64,000 nt of DNA from Symbiodinium sp. CCMP2592 (lineage: Eukaryota > Sar > Dinophyceae > Suessiales > Symbiodiniaceae). The notes below the pieces were generated by a model. It ran no database searches. It saw nothing but the letters and a program-made list of their open reading frames with translations, and was not told the origin of the DNA. The position numbers and the translations under genes are program-made. The stretch spans positions 987,501 through 1,051,500 of the forward strand of contig CAJNDT010002779.1 in the NCBI GenBank assembly GCA_905221615.1, read 5' to 3'. Positions 63,640 to 64,000 of this stretch are shown here, one piece after another (position 1 is the first letter of the stretch; each line of letters begins with the position of its first letter).

Positions 63640-63960
63640 GGTAACCCTAAGCCCTAAACGGCTAAACTCTAAACCCTAAGCCCTAAACCTTGAACCCTGA
63701 ACCCTAAGCCCTGAACAGTGTACTGCCGATAATTTTGGCTCAGGCTTTGGATGGTTGGGCTTTCGAGTTCAAGAGTCAAGAGGTTCGTGCTGTCTTCCAA
63801 ACCCGAACAACAAAGAAAAGCCCCATACCCTGTACCCCCTAAACCCTAAATCTGCAAACCCCGACGGAACAAGAGCTCAAACAAACAAAGGCTCAAACCT
63901 CTACACCCCTAAACCCTAAACCTCTAAGCCCTAAGCCCTACACCCCTAAACCCCAAGACA
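63640..63960. repeat. Telomere-like CCCTAAA/CCCTAAGC blocks at right edge
   Basis: Blocks at 63,642-63,715 and 63,836-63,955 of CCCTAAACGGCTAAACTCTA, CCCTGAACCCTAAGCCC type words. Confidence 0.85.
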
Positions 63961-64000
63961 AGGTGGCTCTTGAAACACCTGGGCTGCCCCAGCTCATTCT

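Noticed and set aside
63727-63742. Near match to the 3' part of the dinoflagellate spliced leader (ATTTTGGCTCAGG)
   Set aside because: It differs from the leader end (CTCAAG) and lacks the upstream CCGTAGCC part. One partial match of this length is expected by chance.

Overview
The window is eukaryotic nuclear DNA, most likely from a dinoflagellate and probably from the Symbiodiniaceae/Suessiales neighbourhood. The evidence is: no bacterial-style gene layout; short exons in long introns filled with (TA)n, (CA)n and (GA)n; intron ends that fit AG|G acceptors and relaxed GT/GC/GA donors; plant-type telomere-like TTTAGGG/CCCTAAA words scattered inside the sequence; and coding fragments that I recognise from memory as dinoflagellate-specific high-copy protein families. 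The species cannot be named from the sequence.

Left part (about 0.6-22.3 kb): coding signal is on the minus strand, as roughly 35 short exon candidates. They group into two tandem, same-direction genes or one very long one. Gene A (about 22.25 to 14.15 kb) carries charged disordered segments and then a block with FCGVASIV, GLPCNTF, ENPSQS and WMGSYG motifs. This block belongs to a dinoflagellate multicopy family, and the motif order resembles motifs I, IV and VI of C5-cytosine methyltransferases. Gene B (putative ATG at 11,256, running to about 0.6-1.3 kb) carries Pro/Ser/Lys-rich disordered exons, a coiled-coil exon, a WFQEWLAAGEDW...PHPDG exon, a PVWLWGDDCRYG exon, and a C-terminal MHIINLG...AKAYN part. 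The 11.4-14.1 kb interval looks like the intergenic gap.

Middle (about 22.5-27 kb): a transition zone with no secure gene. Transcription diverges across it (minus to the left, plus to the right), and the repeat content changes sharply from AT/CA microsatellites to telomere-like words plus short hairpin elements.

Right part (about 27-64 kb): a plus-strand voltage-gated cation (KCNH/CNG-like) channel gene spreads over at least 28.0-43.8 kb. I can place exons for S2, S3, a seven-arginine S4, S5, the pore helix, S6, the C-linker and pieces of the cyclic-nucleotide-binding domain. One intron contains a frameshifted RNase H domain from a retroelement. The rest is dominated by at least a dozen families of about 70-140 bp inverted repeats. 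Several families recur kilobases apart, and one copy is flanked by a 24-bp perfect direct repeat, so they look like MITE- or introner-type insertions. Other content is many interstitial TTTAGGG blocks, triplet-repeat tracts (50.9-51.4 and 61.5-61.9 kb), minisatellites, and a roughly 1-kb segmental duplication of a degenerate tandem repeat (56.3-58.2 kb).

Exon limits are read by eye and are approximate throughout. No tRNA, rRNA, CRISPR or promoter could be supported.
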